Below are positions 46,602-57,487 of a stretch of 64,000 nt of DNA, one piece after another. Below the pieces are notes generated by a model. That model was not told the origin of the DNA and made no database searches. It saw nothing but the letters and a program-made list of their open reading frames with translations. The position numbers and the translations under genes are program-made. The DNA comes from Pyrus communis (taxonomy: Eukaryota > Streptophyta > Magnoliopsida > Rosales > Rosaceae). Numbering within the stretch: the first letter of the stretch is position 1; each line of letters opens with the position of its first letter. Where the stretch lies: the NCBI RefSeq assembly GCF_963583255.1, contig NC_084803.1, positions 4,894,121 to 4,958,120 on the forward strand. The letters run 5' to 3'.

Positions 46602-48770
46602 ATGAACTTGGCCTTTTCTTTCGGCCTCTCTGCGAAGCCCAACCTTCCCTATTTCCACTCTCTCCTAAAATCTCACAGCGAAAGCAAAAATCCTAAACAG
46701 GCACTGCTTCTTTTTCGCCAGTTGTTTGAGTACAATTTGAAGCCCAATGATCTCACTTTCTCTCTGCTCCTTAAATCCTGCACTTCTTCCTCCTCCTCGG
46801 GTTTTAATTCAGTGAGCTCAAAACTAGAAGCAAATCAGATTCATACCCACTTGCTGAAATCAGGTGTCAATCGATATGTATATGTGAGTACTGCTCTTCT
46901 TGATTTGTATATGAAATTGGGTTGTGTAAGGGCTGCCCAGAAGGTGTTTGATGATATGCCTGACAGAGATGTTGTCTCATGGAATGCGTTGATTTCTGGG
47001 TTTTCTCGAAATGGGTATGCTTTTGAAGCGTTGAATTGCTTTGTCCGAATGTGTAGAGAGGGGCTTTGTCCTTGTCGGACGACTTTGGTTAGTTTGGTTC
47101 CGTCGTGTGGTAGGCAAGAGTTAGTTTTTCTTGGGAAATGTGTTCATGGGTTTGGAATTAAGGCGGGCCTGGATTCGGATTCTAACGTGAAGAATGTGCT
47201 TACCTCGATGTATGCTAAATCTGCAGATTTGGAGGCGGCGGAGCTCTTGTTTGAAGAGATAGTTGACAAGAGTGTAGTTTCTTGGAATACTATGATTGGC
47301 GCTTATGGACAAAATGGTTTCTTTCATGAGGCAATGCTTGTCTTTAAACAAATGCAGGAGGAAAATGTTCCGGCCAATCTGGTGACCATGGTAAGCCTCC
47401 TGTCAGCAAATGCAAATCCTGAGTCTACCCATTGTCATGCCCTTAAAACTGGTCATGCAAATGATGCTTCTGTGATTACTTCGCTAATTTGTGAATATGC
47501 AACACGAGGGAACACAGAATCCGGAAAACTGCTTTACAGGTCATTGCCTCAGAAGAACTTGGTTTCCCTGACTGCAATTATTTCAAGCTATGCTGAGAAA
47601 GATAACATAGCTCAGGTACTGGAATGCTTTGCACACTTGCAGCGGTTAGACATGAAACTGGACGCAGTTTCTATGGTTTGCATCCTTCATGGGATAAAAG
47701 TCCCTGTTGATATTGGCCTTGGACTTGCTTTCCATGGTTATGGAATAAAGATTGGGCTGACGGCTGATTCTTTGGTTGCAAATTGTTTGATAAGCATGTA
47801 CTCGAGGTTTGACAAGATAGAAGCCGCTTTTTCTTTATTCCTTGATATGCAAGCAAAATCGTTGCTTACTTGGAATTCTTTGATATCGGGATGTGTACAA
47901 GTGGGAAGGTCAAGTGATGCCCTGGACTTGTTTCTCCAAATGAAAATGTCCGGATATAGTCCAGATAGCATCACTGTTTCTAGCTTACTATCTGGGTGTG
48001 GCCAAATTGGGTACTTGCGATTTGGGGAGAAACTTCATAACTATGTCCTCCGAAACAATCTTGAAGTGGAAGATTTTGTTGGAACCGCTCTTATAGACAT
48101 GTACACCAAGTGTGGAAGAATAGAACTTGCTGAAAGGGTGTTTAAGAGCATCCAAGAACCATGTTTGGCATCATGGAACTCAATCCTCTTGGGTTATAGC
48201 CACTACGGGTCAGAACATAGAGCTCTTGCTTGCTTCTTGAAAATGCAAGAGCAGGGGATAATGCCCGATAATATCACTTTTTTGGGAGTTTTCGTTGCTT
48301 GTGCTCATGGAGGTTTTGTTGAGGAGGGAAGAAAATATTTCCAAATAATGAGGGAAGAGTTCAATATAGTGCCACGCTTGCAACACTGCGCTTGCATGGT
48401 TGGTCTCTTTGGCCGCGCGGGCTTCTTCCAGGAGGCATTGGTTTTCATCAGAGATATGGAGATGGAGCCCGACTTCGCAGTGTGGGGAGCCTTGCTGAAT
48501 GCTTGTTGCATCCACCAAGAGGTGAAGCTTGGGGAGTACATAGCCAAAAAGTTGTTTCTCTTGGACAGTAAAAGTGGCGGGTTCTTCGTGCTGATCTCAA
48601 ATCTTTATGCGGTTAAAGGGATGTGGGACGATGTAGCTAGGGTGAGGGAGATGATGAGAGAGACCGGAGGGGACGGTTGTTCAGGAGTGAGTGTTATTGA
48701 GACGAATGTAAGTTTGTGCTTGAATAAACCTAGTTTGAATACACATTTTGGGCAGATTCTGTTTATATAA
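46602..48770 (+). CDS. Pentatricopeptide repeat (PPR) protein, PLS class
   Basis: A 722-residue uninterrupted frame. The start is the ATG at 46602; two codons upstream there is only TTG. Repeats of about 31-36 residues run from about residue 15 to 690, with classic phrases such as VSTALLDLYMKLGCVRAAQKVFDDMPDRDVVSWNALISGF, NVLTSMYAKS, VVSWNTMIGAYGQNGFFHEAMLVFKQM, LIDMYTKCGRIELAERVFKSI and the E-domain region PDFAVWGALLNACCIHQEVKLGEYIAKKLFLL. The alternating P, L and S repeats mark the PLS class, whose members bind organellar RNA and often specify C-to-U editing sites; there is no DYW domain. It resembles At2g04860 from memory. The last 25 codons look like intron read-through: GTAAGT follows ...VIETN at 48709. 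Confidence 0.85.
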   Translation: MNLAFSFGLSAKPNLPYFHSLLKSHSESKNPKQALLLFRQLFEYNLKPNDLTFSLLLKSCTSSSSSGFNSVSSKLEANQIHTHLLKSGVNRYVYVSTALLDLYMKLGCVRAAQKVFDDMPDRDVVSWNALISGFSRNGYAFEALNCFVRMCREGLCPCRTTLVSLVPSCGRQELVFLGKCVHGFGIKAGLDSDSNVKNVLTSMYAKSADLEAAELLFEEIVDKSVVSWNTMIGAYGQNGFFHEAMLVFKQMQEENVPANLVTMVSLLSANANPESTHCHALKTGHANDASVITSLICEYATRGNTESGKLLYRSLPQKNLVSLTAIISSYAEKDNIAQVLECFAHLQRLDMKLDAVSMVCILHGIKVPVDIGLGLAFHGYGIKIGLTADSLVANCLISMYSRFDKIEAAFSLFLDMQAKSLLTWNSLISGCVQVGRSSDALDLFLQMKMSGYSPDSITVSSLLSGCGQIGYLRFGEKLHNYVLRNNLEVEDFVGTALIDMYTKCGRIELAERVFKSIQEPCLASWNSILLGYSHYGSEHRALACFLKMQEQGIMPDNITFLGVFVACAHGGFVEEGRKYFQIMREEFNIVPRLQHCACMVGLFGRAGFFQEALVFIRDMEMEPDFAVWGALLNACCIHQEVKLGEYIAKKLFLLDSKSGGFFVLISNLYAVKGMWDDVARVREMMRETGGDGCSGVSVIETNVSLCLNKPSLNTHFGQILFI

Positions 48771-49264
48771 TCATCTCTAGACCTGATTTTGGTATCACCA
48801 TTACATCTCTCGAATGTTTTGCATAAATTTTGAAAAACATGATTCGTAAAAAATGACATGAGAATAAGTTTATGACGGATTATGTAGCACTACAATGTTT
48901 TAGCCAGAAAATTTTGATGTGCGTTTTGAAACGAATCAAGTTATCTATTATTATACCAATACATCACGTCATTTGTGTATCAAATAAACGTTATGATGGT
49001 TACTGTAGTTCTTTCCATAACTAAACAATTTTTGTAAAATGCCACGAGAATAAGTCATGACTTAACCCGGCTCCCACCAACCCGACCCGACCCCGGCCCA
49101 ATCATACTTTTAGAAACCCTAACGGAAAAGTAAGACGATGCCAAAAAACCGCAAAAGCGCTCCCAAATTTGAAATTTGAACTTTTCATCCCAACACACCA
49201 TCTCACTCTCAGACTCCCAAAGCTCTCATCTTTCACATACCATTTCCCAAATCTTCGTACAAAA
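48771..49264. other. Intergenic: PPR 3' region and VID27-like promoter
   Basis: No additional gene. The frame upstream of 49265 is open back to 49169, but without an ATG. Confidence 0.4.
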
Positions 49265-51974
49265 ATGGGCGGAGCTCACAGCCGCGAACACCTCGAGCTT
49301 TCCGACTCCGACGAGGAAGAGAGCGAAGAGCAGGAGAGCTACGAGGACGTGGAGGAAACTGAAGCCGACCAGCGCCAGAGATCCGCCGAGCGGGGAACCA
49401 AAACGCCGTCGTCGGCTGCATTAGACGACGTGGACGCCAAGCTCAAGGCTTTGAGTCTCAAGTACGGGTCTTCTTCCAGGAACACGAATCTGAAGAATCC
49501 GGTGAAGCTGTACCTCCACATTGGAGGGAACACCCCAAAAGCGAAATGGGTAACTTCCGAAAAACTCACTTCTTTCAATTTTATTAAGACATCTCGAATG
49601 GAGGTTGATAATGATGAGGAGGAAGAGGAAGAAGAGGAATTTGATGAGGAGGGTTTGTGGGTTTTGAGGGTGGGGGCCAAAGTTAAGGCTAAGGTATCGG
49701 CCGAGATGCAATTGCTCACTTTTGCCGATCAGCGGCGTGTCGATTTCTTTGCCAGAGGCGTGTGGGCAATGAAGTTTTTCAGTGATGAGGAGTATAGTGC
49801 TTTTGTGATTAAGTACAATGACTGTTTGTTTGAGAACACTTATGGGTATGAGGCCACTGAGGAGAACAGGGTGAAGGTTTATGGGAAAGATTTTGTTGGG
49901 TGGGCGAAGCCCGAAATGGCGGATGATTCGGTCTGGGAAGATGCGGAGGATAATTTTTTGAAGAGCCCTGGCTCAGCAACACCAGTGAGGGGAAATCAGA
50001 ATTTGAGAGAGGAGTTTGAGGAGGCCCACAATGGCGGTATACAGAGCTTGGCATTAGGTGCATTGGACAATAGTTTCTTGGTGGGGAACTCTGGCATTCA
50101 GGTTGTTAAGAATTTTGCTCATGGAATACATGGTAAAGGTGTTTATGTGAATTTTGATGATGGGAGCTATGGAGGCGGTTCAAATTTGGCACGGTCTACA
50201 CCTAGGAAGGCTCTGCTGATGAAGGCCGAGACTAACATGCTCCTTATGAGTCCGATGAATGAAGGGAAGCCTCATACAACCGGGCTCCATCAGCTTGATA
50301 TCGAAACCGGGAAGGTTGTTACTGAGTGGAAGTTTGAGAAAGATGGAGCTGACATTACAATGAGGGATATCACAAATGATAGTAAGGGAGCACAGTTGGA
50401 CCCCTCAGGATCGACATTCTTGGGTTTGGATGACAACAGGCTTTGCCGGTGGGATATGCGTGATAGGAAGGGAATGGTTCAGGACCTTGCAGCTTCTAGT
50501 GGTCCTGTTCTCAATTGGAACCAAGGGCATCAGTTCTCAAGAGGGACTAACTTTCAGTGCTTTGCTAGCACTGGTGATGGCTCAATTGCTGTTGGGTCGC
50601 TTGATGGGAAGATCAGGTTGTACTCGATCAATTCGATGAGGCAGGCGAAAACTGCTTTTCCAGGCCTTGGTTCACCTATTACTCATGTTGATGTTACTTT
50701 TGATGGGAAGTGGATTTTGGGCACAACGGACACCTATTTGATCCTCATCTGCACAATCTTTACTGATAAGGATGGCAAGACAAAGACTGGTTTTAGCGGG
50801 CGTATGGGAAATAGAATTTCAGCTCCAAGACTGCTGAAGCTGACTCCCCTGGATTCACATTTGGCGGGCACAAATAACAAGTTTCGTAATGCTCAGTTTT
50901 CGTGGGTAAGTATATGTATTTTCAGCCTGTTGGTTAGAAATATTTTTCTGTTATTTGGTGGGGCTATGCAACATTATGTTGCTTCTTCCTTTTGTTTGTG
51001 GTGATGAAAATATTAGTTTCCATCTGCTGTAATGTGCATGATTTAGTGGCCTCTCTTAAACCTGGTTTGCTAAGTCATGAATAGAACCTGAAATGTGAAT
51101 CTACCATCCTACAGTATCAAAAATGGTTGGACTGTTTTCTATTATTTAGAATTCCCCCCTTTTGGCATTCCTTTTCCTAAATTATATGCACACGCACGTC
51201 CACTTCAGACCTGAAAGTTGGAATAATTTTCGGTTCAGTGTATGTTTTAGTGTTGAATTGCTGAAAGATGGAGAATAGATTGGTTTTACATCGAAGGTTC
51301 TAATGGTGGGGTTGTCATGTATAAAACTAATTTGTCTGGCTTTTCCCCTCTCTCTTCCAAGTAACTTCTAGATTTTGAATGCGGTTTTTGTTGATTTAAC
51401 TAAATATCCATTAGGAGGTTTATATAACTTCTAAAAATTCCCAATTTCTTTTCGCTTTTAATGACTACTATTAGAACTCTGGTCTTACATATGAACTTTA
51501 GTTTGGAGTATTTCAGTACATTGATGGTAGTACCGATTTTGGTTGGTTGGAGCATTGTCTATGAATGGAAAATGTCTAGGCAATTAACATTCTGAACTCA
51601 GTTTATTTTTCTTGTAGCCATATGACTTTGTTTGGTAGAAGATTATGATAATCTTGTTTTACATTATTGTTCAGGTCACGGAGAACGGGAAGCAGGAGCG
51701 ACATCTGGTTGCAACTGTGGGCAAATTTAGTGTGGTTTGGAACTTTCAACAGGTGAAAGATGGCTCACACGAGTGCTACCGCAACCAGCAGGGCTTGAAG
51801 AGCTGCTACTGCTACAAGATAGTCCCCAAGGATGACTCCATTGTCGACAGTTGCTTCATGCATGACAAGTTTGCAGTTACTGACTCACCTGAGGCCCCAC
51901 TTGTGATTGCAACCCCTCTGAAAGTCAGCTCCTTCAGCATATCCAGTACCAATAGACAATTGTCTCTGCAGTGA
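49265..51974 (+). CDS. VID27-like / DEM protein
   Basis: Two exons, 49265-50905 and 51675-51974 (1941 nt, 646 aa), joined by a 769-bp GT-AG intron. The ATG at 49265 begins MGGAHSRE; Gly2 gives a possible N-myristoylation site. An N-terminal acidic region ([16 protein letters not shown]) and a second acidic run (about residues 115-125) flank [20 protein letters not shown]. The C-terminal half is the VID27 beta-propeller region: [110 protein letters not shown]. The family includes yeast Vid27 and tomato DEM, which is needed for embryo and meristem organisation; the molecular role is unclear. Confidence 0.9.
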
Positions 51975-52343
51975 ACGTTCTAATTTTCTATTAAGAACTT
52001 ACACTTGTATTTGTTTTTTTTTTCCCGTCAAGTATTTGTAGGGTATACTCTTTAAGCTAGGTCGTGCCGGTAATGAACTATGTTGAATTGTACTCATGTT
52101 CTGAAGGAATTTCAATGGTAATCTAATGATTTCCAGCAATAATAGTGCTTGAATTCTTGTTGAAGCATGGTTTGGTAAATTTTCTTTTCCATCTTCCAGC
52201 AATATTTGAACATTTTCCCACTTCTTTTTAGTGACCTGGATATTTTAACGTTATGTCCAAGTGGTCCTTATTTCTCATATATATATGTATAATCCATGCA
52301 CACATAAAATTTGTGGACCTCTTGATAGAAAGATAGGAGAGAA

Positions 52344-53867
52344 ATGGCTGCTGCAGTGGAGAGAGGTTTCGTTGTGCAGCCATGTCCTTTATCCTTTGTT
52401 TCTAATAAGAACACATCAAGGCCCTCATTTGCTATCGGGCATGGCAAACCAGCAAGGGCTCGAGGTTTTGCCCGCCATGTGGCTCAAGCCCAAGTGCGCC
52501 CTACATGGCTCCCAGGGCTTGACCCACCAGCCTACCTCGACGGAAGGTAAGTGCCTCAAGAAGCTGGTTCAATTTGATTTCATTTCTCTTGCTTTTTTCC
52601 CCTATTTAGGTTCACACTCCTTGTCCCTCTTCAACAGCTTGGCTGGGGATTTTGGGTTTGACCCGCTTGGACTCGGGGAGGACCCGGAAAGCTTGAGGTG
52701 GTATGTGCAGGCAGAGCTGGTTCATGCTCGCTTTGCAATGCTTGGAGTTGCAGGAATTCTACTTACAGATGTAAGACCAAAATGGCATTCTGTTTCTCGC
52801 TGTGGACTCATTTGGAAATTCCAAAATAAATTTCAATTATTTGATTTTAATACCTACCACATATTGTAGATAAGAAGTTTGAGGGCAGTGTAGCATTGTA
52901 ATTTTACTTAACGACTGTGGATAAATGTAAAAAAATGAAACTAGTGATTTTTTTTTGCAGTTACTGAGGGTAACAGGGCTTCTTAGTGTACCAGTTTGGT
53001 ACAATGCAGGTGCAGTTAAATTTGGCTTTGCTAATACAGAAACTCTGCTCATTGTCCAATGTATCTTGATGGGGTAAGTTCTGTTTTAATCTGCATTGGC
53101 TAGAGTGGATTTGGTTCCCTTATGCACCCGAGTTTGAATCGTTCTCTCCGCAGTTTGAACTTATTTAAAGTAAACTGTCGCTTGATCCGAAAGATATTTC
53201 TGTTTTGATTGTGATTCTGTGTTAATGTTCTCCTTTCCTGCTGTGCTTGTAGATTTGTTGAAACTAAAAGATACATGGATTTCAAAACTCCTGGATCTCA
53301 AGCCAAAGATGGATCATTCTTTGGATTGGAATCTGCACTTGAAGGTTTAGAACCTGGGTAATCTTATTTGATTCACAATCCCATCCTTACTCTATCAAGT
53401 GTTGTTGCTAATTCACTCACGTTACAACACGAGTATTCAATTTCAACACTACACGCAAGCTCAACGACATATGAACATTGATGTCTACCTATATTATGAT
53501 ATGAAGTTGATTAATAACACCGCGTGTATGTCAGATATCCCGGAGGTCCGTTGCTGAACCCTCTTGGTCTGGCAAAAGATATCAAGAATGCTCATGAGTG
53601 GAAGCTTAAAGAGATTAAGAACGGTATAAAATGCGTTGTTTCGTTGATTTTTCCAAATCAATATCTTCCATTTCAGTCTTATTTTCTAGTTGGATTGTTG
53701 CTTCAAATTGGTTGTGTGTTGTTGCAGGACGGCTTGCAATGGTGGCGATGCTGGGTTTCTTTGTGCAAGCATCTGTGACTCATGTGGGACCCATTGATAA
53801 TCTTCTGGAGCACCTCTCCAACCCATGGCACAGAACCATAGTTCAGACCCTTGCAAACTCTTCTTAA
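52344..53867 (+). CDS. LHCA5: Photosystem I chlorophyll a/b-binding protein 5 (LHCA5)
   Basis: Six exons: 52344-52546, 52638-52770, 52961-53073, 53253-53357, 53535-53623 and 53728-53867 (783 nt, 260 aa), all GT-AG. A plastid transit peptide (about 45 residues) is followed by [34 protein letters not shown] and three membrane helices. Helix 1 has [11 protein letters not shown] (Glu94 and Arg99, pigment and salt-bridge residues). Helix 3 has [18 protein letters not shown] (Glu211, Arg216). [22 protein letters not shown] and [21 protein letters not shown] separate it from LHCA1-4 and LHCA6 and match LHCA5. LHCA5 is a scarce antenna protein of the thylakoid that helps attach photosystem I to the NDH complex. 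It starts only 370 bp after the VID27-like stop on the same strand, so its promoter must be short or overlap that 3' UTR. Confidence 0.93.
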
Positions 53868-55277
53868 ATGTAAATCCAAGTCTATGGTCTTTGTATGTGC
53901 CAATGTAACAATGTTCAATGGTTGCAGTACCATCGTCTATCTTTGGACTTATGTTGGTTGTTTATGTCATTAAATAATGACACGATGAGGATTAAAGAGA
54001 TAGATTCGTAAATATATGCAACTAGTTACACTTAGCATATTCTTCGGAAGAAGCTCAATTCCAAACTTTTATTTGCATCTTGGTGGTTAGGTTCACAAAC
54101 TTCACATATCATTGTCGGTCATGTAGAGTTCCATAAAAATCGTAGAAATACCGTTGTGGTTAAGTTTGTTATTGAGTCTAAATAAAAAAATTTAGAATTT
54201 TCTTAATTTTTTTCCATTTGCAAGTCATGTACAAGTGTAAAAATATTAGAGAATAAAGTCTCAACTAGAAGATACAACAAAATAACATATAGCTTATGTG
54301 CGAGTTCCACTCTTAATATCATTGAAATATTCTTGTAATAAAACACATTACCTAGTAATAGGCAAGTATTTGACGAAAAAATGGTAATAAATGGGTAAAT
54401 TGGAACAATATCAATAATATAAATCATGTGTATAAGAATAATATCGATAACATTGGTGGCATATGATGCCCCGACTTAAAAAGTTAATGCCTTAAAAAAC
54501 GTTGAAGTATTACTCTTATGCTAGTTTTCACCATTAGACACGAGGCGGACTTCGCGTGGCGTTGGTTTGACGCACATAACCGACCTTTCCTAGCGGGAGT
54601 AGAAAAGTAGACGTTCAAATCTCAGCCGTGGGATAAAATGAACGGTTCAGATGTAATAAAGTGAAACGGTAAGATGTGTTGGAATTTATAAGGAGAGAGA
54701 GAGAGGAGGCAAAGGTTCTCACTTTTGCCTAATAAGGAGCCCCCTGCTGTGATTTTGCTTCCAATTTTCAAAAAACCCAGATTGTGTTGGAATTTTCAGT
54801 CCGCGAAGCGACAAAAGCCTTTTCGGGTATGAATTTTCTGTTCAGTGTGCTATAATTTTTCAGAAACTTTGAATTTTTACGGTTTTGATTTGGGTTTTTA
54901 GGGTTTTATAGGGGATTTGATTTGGGTTTTGATTTTTCCTAGGGTTTTTTTTTACGTGTCAATGAATTCAGGGACGATTGGTTTTATGATTTCGTATTAG
55001 ATTAGATATTAGTTGAAATTTGAATCTGCTGCTTGAAACGATGAACTGCTATTGGGGTTTCTTTTATAATTTTGATTTTGGATTAGATGTACGATTTATA
55101 GATTTGAAGTTTAAATCTTTGATTCATACAAATTTAAAATTATTTGTCGAAGTTGCGGAAGAACTTTATGTGTATAAATTGGATTGTGTGCCAAACGGTA
55201 CAAACCCTAACCCTAGGTCGGTAGCCCTGATTTTCGATTTGTATTTGTCTTTTTTTTTTTTTTTTTGGCAGAATACA
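53868..55277. other. Intergenic and HIT4-like 5' leader with intron
   Basis: No separate gene. From about 54690 the sequence looks like a leader: a GA-rich run, then a probable donor CGG|GTATGA at about 54828 and an acceptor (poly-T then GGCAG) ending at 55271, seven bases before the HIT4-like ATG. So a 5' UTR intron of about 440 bp is likely. Confidence 0.5.
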
Positions 55278-56333
55278 ATGGCGAGAGGAGCTAAGAGGAA
55301 GGCCAGCCAGAGAGAAGAAAACAAGGAAAATTCAACCAAGGCAGACAACCACAAAGAACAATCCAGCAAGGCCGCCACTCGGTCAAAGCGGGTCAAGGCA
55401 TCGCACCCCCAATCCGAGCCCGAGTACTTTGAGGAGCCTCGTCAGTTGGAAGATCTCTGGAAGGCTGCCTTTCCTGTTGGAACAGAGTGGGATCACTTGG
55501 ACAAGGTGTACCAATTCAAGTGGGATTTCTCAAACCTTGAAAAAGCATTTGAAGAGGGGGGCAAGCTGCACGATCTTGGGAACAACAAAGTGTATCTCTT
55601 TGGTGGTACAGAGCCTCAACAAGTCCCCTATAAGGGTGATTTGAAAATTATTTACATACCTATTGTGGTGGCTGTTGTATCGCCTTGCCCACCTTCTGAC
55701 AAAATTGGGATTAAGTCGGTTCAGAGAGAGACTGAAGAAATTGTTCCAATGAAACAGATGAAAATGGATTGGATTCCATATATTCCTTATGACAAGAGAG
55801 ACAGCCAAGTTGTTGAATATAGTCGAAATTCTCCTCAAATATTTGTGCTGGGATGCACTCAGAGACGGGCTTCCTTGAAACACATGAAGATTGATCGTCT
55901 AAAGAAATTTGACTACTGCTTGCCGTATCTAATGCCGATCAAGGAAGAGGAGCTTGAGCTGAGCACCGAGGTCGACATACTTTTTCCACAGGAACCAAAT
56001 CCACCGGTTTACTGTGTGTTTGATTGGCAGTTTGATGAAGTTGAGGAGTTCACTGACGAGCGGATAAAAGAGGAGGAACTATCTGCAGATCAAAAGGATG
56101 CCTTCATGGAGTTTGTCAAGGAGAAAGTGCGTCAACAAAAGAAAGAAAACCGAGAGAAAAAGGAGGCCCGCAAACAAGAATTTGAAAAAATGAGTACGGA
56201 AACTAAAGCAGCATTTGAAAATTTGAGGTATTACAAGTTCTACCCCGTGCAAACACCCGATACTCCTGACATATCAGGTGTCAAGGCTGCATACATCAAC
56301 AGGTACTACAACAAGGCTCATGAGGTTCTGTGA
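55278..56333 (+). CDS. HIT4: Protein HEAT INTOLERANT 4-like
   Basis: A single coding exon, 351 aa. The start ATG at 55278 follows a spliced leader; the longer open frame upstream is intron and UTR. The N-terminal 50 residues are basic (GAKRKAS, TRSKRVKAS), as in a nuclear signal. The conserved body includes EDLWKAAFPVGTEWDHLDKVYQFKWDFSNLEKAFEEGGKLH, VYLFGGTEPQQVP, IIYIPIVVAVVSPCPPSDKIGIKSVQRE, MDWIPYIPYDKRD, and VFVLGCTQRRASLKHM-like text. A charged, probably coiled-coil segment (KEKVRQQKKENREKKEARKQEFEKM) precedes the C-terminal FYPVQTPDTPDISGVKAAYINRYYNKAHEVL. Arabidopsis HIT4 is a plant-specific nuclear protein required for heat-induced chromatin decondensation and loss of gene silencing. 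The match to HIT4 is from memory. Confidence 0.85.
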   Translation: MARGAKRKASQREENKENSTKADNHKEQSSKAATRSKRVKASHPQSEPEYFEEPRQLEDLWKAAFPVGTEWDHLDKVYQFKWDFSNLEKAFEEGGKLHDLGNNKVYLFGGTEPQQVPYKGDLKIIYIPIVVAVVSPCPPSDKIGIKSVQRETEEIVPMKQMKMDWIPYIPYDKRDSQVVEYSRNSPQIFVLGCTQRRASLKHMKIDRLKKFDYCLPYLMPIKEEELELSTEVDILFPQEPNPPVYCVFDWQFDEVEEFTDERIKEEELSADQKDAFMEFVKEKVRQQKKENREKKEARKQEFEKMSTETKAAFENLRYYKFYPVQTPDTPDISGVKAAYINRYYNKAHEVL

Positions 56334-57487
56334 TTAGTTTCACTTTCACCGATATCCTTGTTGGCCTGCGCGTAATGCCTACGGTAATTGAAACTTTTGT
56401 GTTTAATGCGTCCCAAAGTGTTGGGAAAAGAGAAAATTTTCGCATACTCCTGTTGTTCTTGTTGTTTGATCTCATTTGAAATCATATAAAGACAAGGTCT
56501 CATTAAATTTTGTAGCGACTCTGGTCATTTATTTACCTTCTGTTCGAATAATGCTTCAAATATAAAACTTGAGGTATTGTTTTGGATGAGTTAAACTTGT
56601 CTTGTTTTCTTGTACGGCCGATTAGAAGGGTGATTTTCACTTCAATGAAATATTTTTGTTTGATGGCTTGTTGTCCTCGCTGAATCAGAAAGAGTTGAGA
56701 TGTCTCGTTTTGTTTCGTTTCGGCTTTAACTTGTATGCTTCTTAAAAAAGACTTTTGTGTAGAGTTTAGAAGCTGTACCCCTCTATCTTTCAACACTTTC
56801 TTAGTTTCATTCACATTCTTGTTCTGCTTGGTTCTGAAGCAAAATCAATTGCTTAAACTTAATTGCATTGTGCCGGCGAGGAGCAATTTTCGTCGGTGTA
56901 AACTTCCGATCATTTCTAACTCCAATCAGGAGCGAAGTTACAAATTATCTCTTAGCCTATGTTATAGATAGGAAGGGAGATTGACGATGGTCAAGTTATG
57001 CGACTCTCGCTCAGAAAACTGACCGAACACAGATGGAGAGAGCAGCTCCCGTAGTCATGTGATTAGTACCGTTGTTTTCGGATCAATAAAACTTCATCGA
57101 AACTATGAATGAATAAAAAAAAAAAGTGTGAATTTCAACTAGAAGTAGCTCACGGAAATCTCAAACCCAAATTCTTTCATTACAGCAAACACGAACCGAC
57201 TTTTACAGAGTTTTCGAGGCCTACAGATTATACAGAAGTTCTGTTATTCTCCCTTCTCAATATTCAGGCACCAACAATATTAACCTCTGCTCCAAAACCA
57301 TCCTTACAGCGACCAAAACTATCATCCAAGTAACTTATCATACAACAAACAATTTACCAGTATCGTCATGTACACTCGAGTAAACATCTGTCAGATCAAT
57401 CCACCATTTACGGTCACTCTGAGAGAAACCACCCTGTAAAAAAAGGAGGTAAAAAATCACAACAACAAAGACGTGTACTGGTTTCAA
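56334..57487. other. Convergent intergenic region between HIT4-like and WEB1-like genes
   Basis: Holds the 3' ends of two converging genes. No further gene is supported. Confidence 0.4.

Noticed and set aside
49233..50063. Minus-strand frames up to 126 codons
   Set aside because: Shadows of the acidic VID27-like exon; poly-Ser and poly-Leu stretches mirror the poly-Glu codons.
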